Assembly (NCBI GenBank): GCA_964508975.1
Contig: CAZDVQ010000019.1
Location: 1 to 64,000, forward strand
Origin: CAZDVQ01 sp964508975
GTDB taxonomy: Bacteria; Bacteroidota; Bacteroidia; Chitinophagales; Saprospiraceae
Reading direction: 5' to 3'
DNA: 64,000 nucleotides
Part shown: positions 33,940 to 42,201 of the stretch, piece by piece
Layout of the letters: the number at the start of each line of letters is the position of its first letter
How positions within the stretch are numbered: position 1 is the first letter of the stretch
The notes under the pieces: model-generated
Databases searched by the model: none
Told to the model about the DNA's origin: nothing
Seen by the model: the letters and a program-made list of their open reading frames with translations, nothing else
Program-made: the position numbers and the translations under genes

Positions 33940-34099
33940 GCGTATATTTGGACTTTAGCTTCCGGCGAAAAACAGCTCTTTTCCGATGATTTTTGCTTTA
34001 AAAAATAGTTACGTAGCCCCACTATGCGCCCATTTTTTAAAGCAACCTCATCAAAAAATAGCTCATTTTTCCCTCGAAACCCAAAATCCAAACATACTC
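33940..34099 (+). mobile_element. 160-bp MITE-like palindromic element, copy A
   Basis: Exactly 160 bp between two TAA triplets (33937-33939, which is the helicase stop codon, and 34100-34102). Ends are inverted repeats, GCGTATATTTGGACTTT at the left and AATCCAAACATACTC at the right; the middle is a perfect 14-bp stem (TTGCTTTAAAAAAT and its complement) around a 25-nt loop. Copy B at 59950-60109 is the same length and nearly identical in inverse orientation. It codes for no transposase. A 3-bp TnA target suggests mobilisation by an IS5-group (IS1031/IS427-like) transposase, by inference. Confidence 0.88.
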
Positions 34100-34294
34100 T
34101 AAAGCGGCAGCGATGCGGAGCTGTCCAAAAATAATTTATAAAAGCGCTTACAGATTTAGATAAATCGAATGGCTAATCTAGCTTGGCAAGCTATCCAAAT
34201 AGGAAACTATTTTTCAGAAAAAAACATTATCTTCGTAATCCTAAGTACAAGAATAGACTTAAGTTTCTTCTTTCCTATTTTAAACAAGCATACA

Positions 34295-34462
34295 ATGACA
34301 TTGCTCTTAGACCTGAAAAAGCAAAAAAATGCCTCCATTTTACTAGGCGAAAAGCTAAAACAACCCGTTAAAAAGGGCAAGCTTGCTAAACATTTTGGCA
34401 AGCTGAAAAGAAACATTGATGGATTAAGCTATCAACAAAAAATAAGGGAAAATGAAGATTGA
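34295..34462 (+). CDS. antitoxin of a VapBC-like pair
   Basis: 55 residues from ATG 34295. The end GKLKRNIDGLSYQQKIRENED matches the C-terminal toxin-binding part of a small antitoxin group common in Bacteroidota (..GSLKG..DGLAYQK.IR.EWD). The family is usually somewhat longer, so the N-terminal part may be lost or changed. It overlaps the VapC remnant by 11 bp in the normal antitoxin-toxin order. Confidence 0.6.
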   Translation: MTLLLDLKKQKNASILLGEKLKQPVKKGKLAKHFGKLKRNIDGLSYQQKIRENED

Positions 34463-34565
34463 TTTTATTGCAGCAACTTCTTTATATCTCGGTGTCCCGT
34501 TAATTACGGCCGATAAAGGTTTTTCCAAGATTACAACACTTGACCTTATTTTGCTAGAAGTGTAG
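34452..34565 (+). pseudogene. VapC/PIN toxin, C-terminal remnant
   Basis: 37 codons from an ATG overlapping the antitoxin end. The peptide DFIAATSLYLGVPLITADKG is the last catalytic block of PIN-domain toxins (D..IAATAL..G.PLiTaDKdF), followed by KITTLDLILLEV, the normal C-terminus. The first two thirds, with the catalytic D/E of PIN domains, are missing. The toxin should be inactive, leaving an orphan antitoxin. Confidence 0.75.
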
Positions 34566-34589
34566 TGGTTTAATCCAAGAAATAACCAT

Positions 34590-35012
34590 TTACTTCCTAC
34601 AATTCGACACCTCGAAGGTTATCTCTACTTGGCGGCCTTGCTTATGGTAGCAAACGCCGTCGGATAGCTCGCGGATGAGGAAAACGCCCCTACCTCCGGG
34701 TTTGAGTAGGTTCTCGGGCATGGTGGGGTCGGGTACTTGTTCGGGGTCGAAGCCGCAGCCCTCGTCCTCCACGATGAAGCGGATATCGCCGCTGTTGTCA
34801 ACCAGTTTTACCTTAACGGTTTTGTCCTCTACCGATGCGTTACCATGCACGATGGCGTTGGTTACGGCCTCGGTGAGTACGACCAGTAGTTTCCCTTTAG
34901 CTTCGTCGCAGAAATGGTAATGGCTTACCACCCTTTGAACATAAGGCTCCAAGAGCGAAATGCTTGAAGGTGTTGATTTGAGTTCCAGCGAAAGGGTACG
35001 CTTGATGCCCAT
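34590..35012 (-). CDS. RsbW-like ATP-binding anti-sigma/serine kinase
   Basis: 140 residues with a HATPase_c fold of the GHKL type: N box LTEAVTNAIVHGNA (about 46-59), G1 EDEGCGFDPEQVPDP (about 97-111) and GGRGVFLIRELSD. This is the layout of RsbW/SpoIIAB-type kinases that bind anti-anti-sigma factors. No sigma factor or RsbV lies beside it; partner unknown. It is downstream of, but transcribed apart from or ahead of, the DUF4175 gene (both minus; gap 24 bp to the 35037 stop), so the DUF4175 gene and it can share a transcript. Confidence 0.85.
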   Translation of the reverse strand: MGIKRTLSLELKSTPSSISLLEPYVQRVVSHYHFCDEAKGKLLVVLTEAVTNAIVHGNASVEDKTVKVKLVDNSGDIRFIVEDEGCGFDPEQVPDPTMPENLLKPGGRGVFLIRELSDGVCYHKQGRQVEITFEVSNCRK

Positions 35013-35036
35013 TTTGGTTGTTTGTCCTATGGTAAA

Positions 35037-38000
35037 TTACTTTAATGATTCGAAATACTCCTCTACCAAATTTTTGTAGTAAGGTTTGAGGTTTGGCGAG
35101 GTGGTTTTGAACAAGTCGATTTGCGCTTGACGCTTGCGGAGGTACTCCTCCATGGCTGCCGGCATCTTGCGGTCTTGGTCTAACGCTGATTTAGACTCTC
35201 TTTTTTCATCTTTGTCACGTTCGCGCTCGGCTTTTTCTGATTCGAGCAAACGGGTCAAGATATCTTGCTGGCGTTTGAGGGTCTCATTCGAGAGTTTTTT
35301 GTTCACCAGTTCGGTTTCGGTTTTGTCCATCTGTTCCATCAGTTGTTGCAATTCCTTGCTGCCTTTGCCTTGTTCTTGCTTGGCCTTTTGCATATCTTGC
35401 AACATCTTGCGGATAGCGGCTTGCTGGGCGGCCATCTTCGCAAATTCTTTGCTCATCTGGTTGCCCGGCATGTTGCCGTCCTTCATTTTTTGCATTTGCT
35501 CGTTGAGGTCTTTTTGCAACTCACCCATGCCTTTTTTAGGCTTTTTGCCGCCTTTGCCCTTGCCGGGGTTCTGGCACATCTGATCGCCTTCCATTTGCTG
35601 GGCTTGTTGCTGTTGCATTTGTTCCAGGGCTTCGTTGAGCATGAGCGCCAGGTCGTTGACGTAGGTCATGGTGTACTGTTGGTTCACCGCTGCACCTGGT
35701 TTGTTGCGGTCTTCGAGATCTTTGAGCGACTTGGTCATGTGCTTCTTGATATCGCTGACCTTCTCGGTAATGAACGATTGCAGCTGGAATACCCTTTTAC
35801 TGAGGGCTTGCAGGCTATCTTCCACCACTTTGAAATCATCCTTCAACTTGAACTGTTGCTGTACCGCTTGCACGTATGCAGGCGTGGTCGGGTCGAGGGT
35901 TTGCACGCGTTTAACCAAGCGTTCTTGGTCGAACGAGATGTCGACGAGGTTCTCGAGTAGTTGGCGGAGGGCCTTCATGTCTTCCTCGTTTTGCTCCGAC
36001 TCGTTGGCGTTCATCATGGAGTTGAGCTTGTCCGACAGCTTTTTCATTTTCTCCGCGGCGTTCTTTTGCGATTGCTGCGAAGGTTTTTTCTTATTTTGCT
36101 GGAGTTGCTCCGAGGAGTTCTCCATGTCTTCTTTAATATCTTCTTGCTGTTCCTTGGTGTCTTCCATGTCGTTGGGTTTCTCCAATTCTTGGTTTTTCTC
36201 CTCGGCTTTTTTCAGCTGTTCTTCAACTTTTTTGAACTCCTCGTTGAGCTTGTCTTGCTCTTTCTTGAGTTCTTCGCTGCTCATTTTGTTTTCTTCGTTT
36301 TGTTTGGCCAGGTCTTCTTGTTTCTGGGCCAGCGAATCCAGCTTGTCGGCAGCGTCTTTGATTTCTTTTTCAAATTCCAACTGCTTAAACATCTCGAGCA
36401 TGCGATCGAGTTCCTTCTCGAGTTCATTTTCGTTGAAATTCATGTCTTCGAGTTGTTCCATGATTTTATCACGGTCCATCTCTTCGAGCATTTCTTCCAT
36501 TTTCTTGAACAGCTCTTTCATCTCGGGGTCCATCAACTCGTTGAACATCTCCTCGATTTTGGCTTGTTTCTCGAGGATTTCTTCGCGAGGTGTTTGGAGT
36601 TGTTCTTGGTTCTGGAGGTTTTCCAAGAAGTCTTCCTTGGCTTTTTCTATGCTTTGTTCAACTTCTTTTTGTTGTTCCAGCAGGTTCTCGATTTTCTTGC
36701 GTTCTTGCCAGCCAAGTTCTTTTTTCTGCAAGAGTTCTTCTTGTAGTTTTTTGGCTTGGTCCTTCATTTTTTTCAGGTCTTTCATGGCATCGGCCAGATT
36801 GTCCTTCACGCTTTGATCGTTGGCATCGGCTTGTTTTTCAAGTTGCTCGATGCTGGGCAATTCGTACGAGAACACCTCGGTTTTGCTCGACTTGCTGCCG
36901 TTCACGGCATCGTTGTCAAACACTTCGAAGTAATAGGTCAATTTATCGCCGGGCTTCAACTCAATGCTGTTCAGGTCCCAGGTATACTCGTAAGGGGTTT
37001 GTCTACCCAATATACGCAGCGGGTTGCTTTGTATTTCGCCTGCTTTGCCGTCGCGCTCAATGCGGTATTTGAAGGCCAAGTTGCGGATACCGTAGTCGTC
37101 GCTAGCTTCACCGGCGAAGAACAACATTTTCGGGTTTAGGCTATCCTTAAAGCTTTCAACGTTGATAGAAGGGTGTAAATCAGGCACAATGGTGAGAGAA
37201 TACACCATCGAGTCGGCTTTCTCGATAAATTTATTCGACACGAATACCTTGTACAGGACATCCGATTTAATTTGCTTGCGCATGGTAAAGCGGTTCTCGC
37301 CGGTGCGCTCGGTAGATTCCACTTTGTTGTCGCCAAAACGCATGGCCAACTGGTCGGTATGCTCGGCGGTAAAAATCCACGACATGGTGGTACCGATGGG
37401 CACCACGAGGTCGCCAACGTTGCTCAACAGCTCGTCCTTGCGGCCGGTGTAGTCGGGGTAATCCAGTTTAATATCAAAGCGGGCGATGTTGGGTTTTTCC
37501 AACACGTCGAGGGTATAGCTTTTCGACTCCACGCCGCCGCCTTTAAAACGGAATTCGGCGTCCTTGGCCACTTTGCTAAAGGTATACGAAAATTGCTTGG
37601 CCGATATTTTATTTAGCTTGTAGCTATAATTATCTACCACGATAAAGGCTTCGGCAGGAATTTCTGGGCCTTCCACGTTCACCAGCAGCTCAAAATCGCT
37701 GTATTGCTGCACCTTGGGGTCGGGGTTATCCAACACGAAAGCAAATGGTGCGGGTGGTTCGTACTCGCGGTTATTGTTGAACAATCGCGAGGTTGATTCG
37801 GTGATCAAGCCTGGCGAGGCTACCAGTAAAAACAGGAGCAAGAGCAGCGGCGGCAACGCGTAGCGCAGGTACTTGCGGTTTTTTTGAAGGTCGATGGCCT
37901 TTTTGAAAGGCACCGGTTTAAGGTCTTCAATTTTCTGGTCGATACTGGCCACCAAGAGGGCGGCATTACCGTTGGTTTCCGACTGGCGTTTAAGTTGTAA

Positions 38001-38369
38001 AACGTTGAGCAGCTTATCTTTAACCTCGGTGAAATGCGTGCCGATAATCTGTGCAGCTTGATCGTGCGATATAATTTTGCCTAGTTTAAAATAACGTACG
38101 GCTGGTAAAATCAAAAAATTAACCAAGGAGGCCACGCTGATGGCCGCAAATCCAAAAAACAGCACTTTGCGCGGCGTAACGGCACCCGATGGGCTCATGT
38201 TGTTGAACACTAAGTTCTCGAGCAGGGCCGTCAACACGAATAAACCAATCACGATACCCGTGAAATACAAACTACCCCGAATGATTTGATTCAGGTAGTA
38301 TTTGCGCGTAAACTCGTCGAGCTTGCGCAGCAATACATGGTAATTCGAGCTATTGTTAGTATGTTCCAT
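35037..38369 (-). CDS. DUF4175 family membrane protein
   Basis: 1110 residues. Three predicted membrane segments near the N terminus (about 32-52, 68-90 and 165-185), an extracytoplasmic or beta-rich middle part (about 190-490, with repeated Tyr/Asp-rich strands), then a long charged coiled-coil stretch rich in Glu, Lys and Gln (about 500-1000; e.g. KKMEEMLEEMDRDKIMEQLE), including a GKGKGGKKPKKG linker. This is the DUF4175 pattern. Function unknown. Promoter word TAACTTTG on the minus strand at 38436-38443, 66 bp upstream. Forms a unit with the RsbW-like gene. Confidence 0.88.
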   Translation of the reverse strand: MEHTNNSSNYHVLLRKLDEFTRKYYLNQIIRGSLYFTGIVIGLFVLTALLENLVFNNMSPSGAVTPRKVLFFGFAAISVASLVNFLILPAVRYFKLGKIISHDQAAQIIGTHFTEVKDKLLNVLQLKRQSETNGNAALLVASIDQKIEDLKPVPFKKAIDLQKNRKYLRYALPPLLLLLFLLVASPGLITESTSRLFNNNREYEPPAPFAFVLDNPDPKVQQYSDFELLVNVEGPEIPAEAFIVVDNYSYKLNKISAKQFSYTFSKVAKDAEFRFKGGGVESKSYTLDVLEKPNIARFDIKLDYPDYTGRKDELLSNVGDLVVPIGTTMSWIFTAEHTDQLAMRFGDNKVESTERTGENRFTMRKQIKSDVLYKVFVSNKFIEKADSMVYSLTIVPDLHPSINVESFKDSLNPKMLFFAGEASDDYGIRNLAFKYRIERDGKAGEIQSNPLRILGRQTPYEYTWDLNSIELKPGDKLTYYFEVFDNDAVNGSKSSKTEVFSYELPSIEQLEKQADANDQSVKDNLADAMKDLKKMKDQAKKLQEELLQKKELGWQERKKIENLLEQQKEVEQSIEKAKEDFLENLQNQEQLQTPREEILEKQAKIEEMFNELMDPEMKELFKKMEEMLEEMDRDKIMEQLEDMNFNENELEKELDRMLEMFKQLEFEKEIKDAADKLDSLAQKQEDLAKQNEENKMSSEELKKEQDKLNEEFKKVEEQLKKAEEKNQELEKPNDMEDTKEQQEDIKEDMENSSEQLQQNKKKPSQQSQKNAAEKMKKLSDKLNSMMNANESEQNEEDMKALRQLLENLVDISFDQERLVKRVQTLDPTTPAYVQAVQQQFKLKDDFKVVEDSLQALSKRVFQLQSFITEKVSDIKKHMTKSLKDLEDRNKPGAAVNQQYTMTYVNDLALMLNEALEQMQQQQAQQMEGDQMCQNPGKGKGGKKPKKGMGELQKDLNEQMQKMKDGNMPGNQMSKEFAKMAAQQAAIRKMLQDMQKAKQEQGKGSKELQQLMEQMDKTETELVNKKLSNETLKRQQDILTRLLESEKAERERDKDEKRESKSALDQDRKMPAAMEEYLRKRQAQIDLFKTTSPNLKPYYKNLVEEYFESLK

Positions 38370-38435
38370 ACAGCATTTTCTTTCGACTAAAACGGGCTAA
38401 AAATATAGCGCACCTGATAAAAGATGCAAAAAAGA

Positions 38436-38443
38436 CAAAGTTA
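38436..38443 (-). promoter_or_regulatory. -7 element of the DUF4175 gene
   Basis: TAACTTTG on the minus strand, 66 bp before the ATG. Confidence 0.5.
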
Positions 38444-38502
38444 GTTGGTAAAAGTAGCAAATTAAGTGCAAATGCCAAAAAAAGCGACTTTTTTCATTTT
38501 TT

Positions 38503-38634
38503 GGGGGCCTCCCCTCGCGTTGCTCGGGGCGCTACGCTACGCAGCTCGCTGTTCGCTCGGCCCTTGTTAGCCGCCCAAGTTGGGCGGCTCTACTGCGGTC
38601 TGGCGCGTTGCGCCACTGCTTCGCATCGCTAGGC
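38503..38634 (+). repeat. GC-rich hairpin island 14 (subfamily B)
   Basis: Starts GGGGGCCTCCCCTCGCG, holds the B core GCTCGCTGTTCGCTCGGCCC and an inserted hairpin AGCCGCCCAAGTTGGGCGGCT of the type also inserted in island 6. Confidence 0.8.
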
Positions 38635-38816
38635 CGATTTTTGAGTTGGTAGTCCGTAAACAACAGGTCCAACTATGCCGACATAAAACGATACGGCACG
38701 ACCTGCCAACACGGAGCTATCAACTGCTGAATTAAACGCAGTACCATTGCCATAAGTTTTGTGGCGATAGTTAAAATATAAACTAATTTTACCCGAGTAC
38801 TTAAACCATTTTAAAT
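38635..38816. other. intergenic, nothing recognised
   Basis: Region between island 14 and the response regulator promoter. No gene or repeat identified. Confidence 0.5.
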
Positions 38817-38824
38817 TACCTTTG
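38817..38824 (+). promoter_or_regulatory. -7 element of the response regulator gene
   Basis: TACCTTTG, 50 bp before the ATG at 38875. Confidence 0.5.
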
Positions 38825-38874
38825 TAGGCCTACGCATCCAATACAGCGTAAAACCAAGTGTAAAGTAATTAACT

Positions 38875-39258
38875 ATGTCGACAGGAAATGCACACCGGAT
38901 TCTTGTGGTTGATGATGAAGTGAACATCGTCATCGCTATTGAGCATTTGCTTCAAAAAGCCGGATTTATCACGGAAAAAGCCTACAACGCTGAGGAAGCC
39001 CTCGCGCAGTTCAGCCGTTTTGAACCACAACTCGTGCTACTCGACGTGATGATGCCGGGTATGAATGGTTTTGACCTCGCTTTATCCTTGCGCAAGGCTA
39101 GTGATAACCCAGGGCTGAAAATTATTTTCCTGACCGCCCTCGGCACCGACAAAGACAAGCTAGAGGCCTATAGCAAAGGAGGGGATAGCTATGTAACTAA
39201 ACCCTTCGACAACGAAGCCCTATTAGAATTGGTTAAAGAAACCTTGATATACGGTTAA
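38875..39258 (+). CDS. single-domain response regulator
   Basis: 127 residues consisting only of a receiver domain: VVDDEVN (acidic pair), phosphoacceptor Asp in LVLLDVMMPGMNG (about residue 58), and K in YVTKPFD (about 108). No output domain, so it acts by protein contact as CheY or Spo0F types do. No kinase is adjacent. Partner unknown. Confidence 0.92.
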   Translation: MSTGNAHRILVVDDEVNIVIAIEHLLQKAGFITEKAYNAEEALAQFSRFEPQLVLLDVMMPGMNGFDLALSLRKASDNPGLKIIFLTALGTDKDKLEAYSKGGDSYVTKPFDNEALLELVKETLIYG

Positions 39259-39282
39259 AAGTATGCCTGGGCTTTTGCCCTG

Positions 39283-39891
39283 CTATTTACCAGCTTCAAT
39301 CCATTTTTTCAAGCCGTACAACGTGTTGTAAGGATTATCAACCACAGCTGAATTGGCCAACCAAGCTGGGATAGCACCACCTGGCTCGGCATGTACTTGC
39401 TGGGTTACCTTGATCACATTGTAGCCCAAGTGCTCAAATTTCCAAAATCCTTTCATTTGCTTGATGCGTACCACACCAGCTACTTCCGGAATAATGGTTG
39501 GGGCTGCGCTCATTTCAATTACAATCTCGTTAGCCGATTTGCGCTTGACCACCATGTGGGTCACGTTGTCTCGGTTTGATACAGGCCAAGGGGCCTCATT
39601 CACGGCATAGGTATAGAAATCGTCGTCCGACACTTTTTTCACGAGCTTTGAGCCACTGGTGTTGTACATCCAGCTGTTGTGGTGTTCGGCTTTACGGATG
39701 GTAGAAACCAGGTGCTCCAAGTTCGACTTCACGAAGACCACGCCTTTAAATTCTTTCATTTTCGAACCGCTCACCGCCCGGGTGTAAACGGATACATCGT
39801 TCTTGTTAAGTTGCATTTCCCAGTCATCTGCCCATTTATCCATGGACAAAAAAGAAACCGCGATAAGGGTAAGCAGCAGTATGCGTGTCAT
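39283..39891 (-). CDS. secreted START/SRPBCC domain lipid-binding-like protein
   Basis: 202 residues from the ATG at 39889-39891. An upstream in-frame extension to 40026 is rejected because a TATCTTTG promoter word lies inside it (39958-39965), and because the shorter form begins with a signal peptide (MTRILLLTLIAVSFLS). START domain: the motif EAPWPVSNRDNVTH (about residues 107-120) and PGGAIPAWLANSAVVDNPYNTL near the C terminus are typical. Such proteins bind hydrophobic ligands; ligand unknown. Convergent with the response regulator. Confidence 0.82.
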   Translation of the reverse strand: MTRILLLTLIAVSFLSMDKWADDWEMQLNKNDVSVYTRAVSGSKMKEFKGVVFVKSNLEHLVSTIRKAEHHNSWMYNTSGSKLVKKVSDDDFYTYAVNEAPWPVSNRDNVTHMVVKRKSANEIVIEMSAAPTIIPEVAGVVRIKQMKGFWKFEHLGYNVIKVTQQVHAEPGGAIPAWLANSAVVDNPYNTLYGLKKWIEAGK

Positions 39892-39957
39892 AAGCAAAAC
39901 GATATTAGGTAAAACGAATACGGGTCGAAATATATTTTCGGCCCGTACTATGTTTTG

Positions 39958-39965
39958 CAAAGATA
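39958..39965 (-). promoter_or_regulatory. -7 element of the START gene
   Basis: TATCTTTG on the minus strand, 66 bp before the chosen ATG. Confidence 0.45.
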
Positions 39966-39980
39966 ATATGAAATAAGTAC

Positions 39981-40580
39981 TTATTTGCTCTTTGACTCGG
40001 TATATTTTTTCTCGTACTGGTCCCAAGGGGTGTTCAAGTAAAAATCACCAGAGAAGTAAGAGGCAATCATATTAAACTGGCCAGGCTCTAAATAGCCAGA
40101 AACCGTTTGGATGCGTTCAAATTTTTCGTCGAGGAAAACGGAACTAGGGTAGCCCATTTTGCCATCGAGGAGTTTCACGGCAAGTTCGTGCGCGCCTTTG
40201 CGGCCGTAAGAGCTGTTGTAGGTCATCACGGTTTTGTCGTCGTATTGAATGTCTACATTGCGTTCAGCGTTCAGTTTTACCATGTAGAAATTTTCGTTCA
40301 TGTATTGAATCACAGCAGCATCACCAAAAGTGTTGGCATCCATGCGTTTGCACCAGCCACACCAGTCGGTGTAAACATCTACATAAACCTTCTTGGGTTT
40401 AAGGCCAGCCTGCGCGTCTTTTTTAGACTGCGCGCGGGCTTCTTCCCAAGTGAGCCACTTGATGGTATTAAACGTTTTGCTTGGGGCTTTGTCGAAAGTT
40501 TGGGCTGTCACGTTTAAAAAAATGAGTGCCACCAAAGCCAATCCTAGAAAGAGCGATATTTTTTTGAACATTTCAATCAT
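39981..40580 (-). CDS. secreted thioredoxin-like protein (tandem copy 1)
   Basis: 199 residues (ATG 40580; a second ATG at 40571 is possible). Signal peptide, then a thioredoxin fold with the active site DWCGWCK (C-x-x-C, about residues 72-75) and the cis-Pro region YPSSVFLD. This is the DUF255/thioredoxin_7-like type of periplasmic disulfide oxidoreductase. It pairs with a paralogue at 40831-41439 that has the same order of motifs (KPKKV/IYVDVYTDWC), so the two arose by tandem duplication. Promoter word at 40742-40749 (minus) gives a long leader of about 160 nt. Confidence 0.85.
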   Translation of the reverse strand: MIEMFKKISLFLGLALVALIFLNVTAQTFDKAPSKTFNTIKWLTWEEARAQSKKDAQAGLKPKKVYVDVYTDWCGWCKRMDANTFGDAAVIQYMNENFYMVKLNAERNVDIQYDDKTVMTYNSSYGRKGAHELAVKLLDGKMGYPSSVFLDEKFERIQTVSGYLEPGQFNMIASYFSGDFYLNTPWDQYEKKYTESKSK

Positions 40581-40741
40581 AATTTACCAATTAATATATA
40601 GTTAAAAATCCATGTAAAGCTTGGGGGTGAAAAGAGCGGAAGGAATATGCGCCAAATCCTAGGCGCTCATTTTATCCTAATCTAAGCATAGATTTTCAAT
40701 CATGTACTTAGACGATAAAATCTTGCTTCGCGGTTGTATCG

Positions 40742-40749
40742 CAAAGGTA
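40742..40749 (-). promoter_or_regulatory. -7 element of thioredoxin-like copy 1
   Basis: TACCTTTG on the minus strand. The implied 160-nt leader contains an 8-bp inverted repeat GATAAAAT / ATTTTATC that could form a hairpin. Confidence 0.4.
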
Positions 40750-40830
40750 AAATTTTTTACAAGAAGCTACATCCGTAATTTTATTTTGGATGTGCTGATT
40801 GAATACTAGGGAAACTGGAAGGAAATATGG

Positions 40831-41439
40831 CTAGTCTCTAACTGGAAAAGCATTGCTTTTAGGTTTAGGTTGCGCCACGGTGCGCTGCTGTTCCATAAAG
40901 TCTTTTTGGTATTCAACCCAAGGTGTTTTGCCGTACTCCTCGCTGGTCATATAGCTGATGATGGGGTACATGGTCGTGATATCGAGGTAACCGGGCACGC
41001 GTTGCATCAACTTCATGTTGTGGTCGAGGAAAACAGTAGACGGGAAGCGCATCTCGCCGTCGAGTAGGGCGTAGGCCAGCGCGTGAAAGCCAGTGCCTTT
41101 GCGCTCGTTAAGCACCACAAAGTTAAAGGACTGGCCTTTGATGCGTATGGTTTTGCGGTATTCAGCGTTGAAACGTACCGCGTAAAAGTTTTCGTTGATA
41201 AAGCTTACAATCTTGGGGTCGGAATAGGTCAATTCATCCATGTGTTTGCACCACACGCACCAGTCGGTGTAAACATCTACCAGGATTTTTTTTGGTTTAA
41301 GGCCCAGGAGTTCGGCACGTTCAATGCTTTGCATGGCTTCTTCCCAGCTTACCCATTTGATTTGTTCCTGGGCATGGAGCGCAGGGCCAAAGAGGCAAAT
41401 TTGAAACAAAGTAAAATATGAAAGCAATTTGAGGTTCAT
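40831..41439 (-). CDS. secreted thioredoxin-like protein (tandem copy 2)
   Basis: 202 residues with signal peptide (to about AQE, residue 25) and thioredoxin active site DWCVWCK; later RFPSTVFLD replaces YPSSVFLD. It is clearly a paralogue of the neighbour at 39981, but diverged (roughly half of residues shared by eye). A TAACTTTG word lies at 41525-41532. Likely periplasmic redox function; different substrate pockets are suggested by G/V within the C-x-x-C. Confidence 0.85.
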   Translation of the reverse strand: MNLKLLSYFTLFQICLFGPALHAQEQIKWVSWEEAMQSIERAELLGLKPKKILVDVYTDWCVWCKHMDELTYSDPKIVSFINENFYAVRFNAEYRKTIRIKGQSFNFVVLNERKGTGFHALAYALLDGEMRFPSTVFLDHNMKLMQRVPGYLDITTMYPIISYMTSEEYGKTPWVEYQKDFMEQQRTVAQPKPKSNAFPVRD

Positions 41440-41524
41440 ATGTGGCGAAACAGGATCAAACAGGATATGGGTGAAAAAGTGGGTGTGGCCCGAGAAGTTG
41501 TAATGATAATGCCAAAATACATTC

Positions 41525-41532
41525 CAAAGTTA
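41525..41532 (-). promoter_or_regulatory. -7 element of thioredoxin-like copy 2
   Basis: TAACTTTG on the minus strand, 85 bp before the start at 41439. Confidence 0.4.
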
Positions 41533-41569
41533 CGTGAGGGGCAAACTTTAGCTTTTTATTAACGAAAAA

Positions 41570-41878
41570 TTAAGCGAATTCAAGTCGTAAAATATGGCTT
41601 GAAAAGTTTTTACCCAGGGTGTCCATGCGCATGGAAGCAGATGCGCCACCGTCGAGGGCTTCATGGCAAACAAAGTTGAGACACTCTATGGCGTCCCATT
41701 CATGGCGCTCAACTTGGCCCTGGATTAGAGGGCCAAAATGGGCTTTTACCATGGCTGCGCTGAGGTTTTCCTTGAGAAAAGCATATGCGGCAGCATCTTT
41801 GGCGATGATACCAATATTACAAATATTGCCCTTGTCGCCGGAGCGGGCTGCTGCTATATCGATAAGTTTCACGGCCAT
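41570..41878 (-). CDS. AtuA-related small protein
   Basis: 102 residues. Motifs IAAARSGDKGNICNIGI and LNFVCHEALDGGASASMRMD match the C-terminal ferredoxin-like domain found at the end of AtuA/DUF1446 proteins; here it is a free-standing protein, a form that also exists in other bacteria next to or apart from the larger partner. AtuA acts in citronellol/terpenoid use in Pseudomonas; no partner is nearby, so the role is open. Promoter word TAACTTTG at 41920-41927. Confidence 0.8.
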   Translation of the reverse strand: MAVKLIDIAAARSGDKGNICNIGIIAKDAAAYAFLKENLSAAMVKAHFGPLIQGQVERHEWDAIECLNFVCHEALDGGASASMRMDTLGKNFSSHILRLEFA

Positions 41879-41919
41879 ATAGAGGGTTTGAGTATGAAGT
41901 ATCTACGCTATTCGCAAAA

Positions 41920-41927
41920 CAAAGTTA
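41920..41927 (-). promoter_or_regulatory. -7 element of the AtuA-related gene
   Basis: TAACTTTG on the minus strand, 41 bp before the ATG. Confidence 0.45.
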
Positions 41928-41980
41928 GCATTTTTCTAACTGTTGCCAAAAAACTTTCGAGACCGTAAACGTATCTGCGG

Positions 41981-42097
41981 TAGCGATGTGGAGCGGTGGC
42001 GGCGCAGCCGCCAGACCGAGCCCGCAGGGCGAAGGGCCGAGCGAATAGCGAGCCGCGCAACGTAGCGACCCGAGGCCGAAGGCCGAGGGAACCGCCC
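41981..42097 (-). repeat. GC-rich hairpin island 15 (subfamily B)
   Basis: Minus-strand start TTTTGGGCGGTTCCCTCGG, B core CTACGTTGCGCGGCTCGC and end CCGCTCCACATCGCTA. Closely follows islands 3 and 16 (right half). Confidence 0.85.
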
Positions 42098-42142
42098 AAA
42101 ATAATTCCTATGATAAAAAAGTACCTTGTCTAAAAAATGCAT

Positions 42143-42174
42143 AAAAAAAGCCTAGGAAGTAAAACTCCCTAGGC
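42143..42174 (-). terminator. terminator of the PKD protein gene
   Basis: Stem GCCTAGG / CCTAGGC around an AAGTAAAACT-type loop, with seven T on the minus strand. Starts 28 bp past the stop at 42202. Confidence 0.8.
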
Positions 42175-42201
42175 CGTATCACCATTCTTTCACTTAATGT
42201 A

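Noticed and set aside
34021..34091. Similar peptides (FGFRGKNEL... and NGRIVGLRNYF) encoded in both MITE copies
   Set aside because: The frame is conserved only because the DNA is; it crosses the hairpin loop, has no consistent start and is too short to be a transposase.
35265..36816. Long plus-strand frames opposite the DUF4175 gene
   Set aside because: They are shadows of the Glu/Lys/Gln-rich coiled-coil codons (giving Leu/Phe/Ser runs).
40600..40740. A riboswitch in the long leader of the thioredoxin-like gene
   Set aside because: Only one weak 8-bp stem is seen and no known riboswitch core motif.
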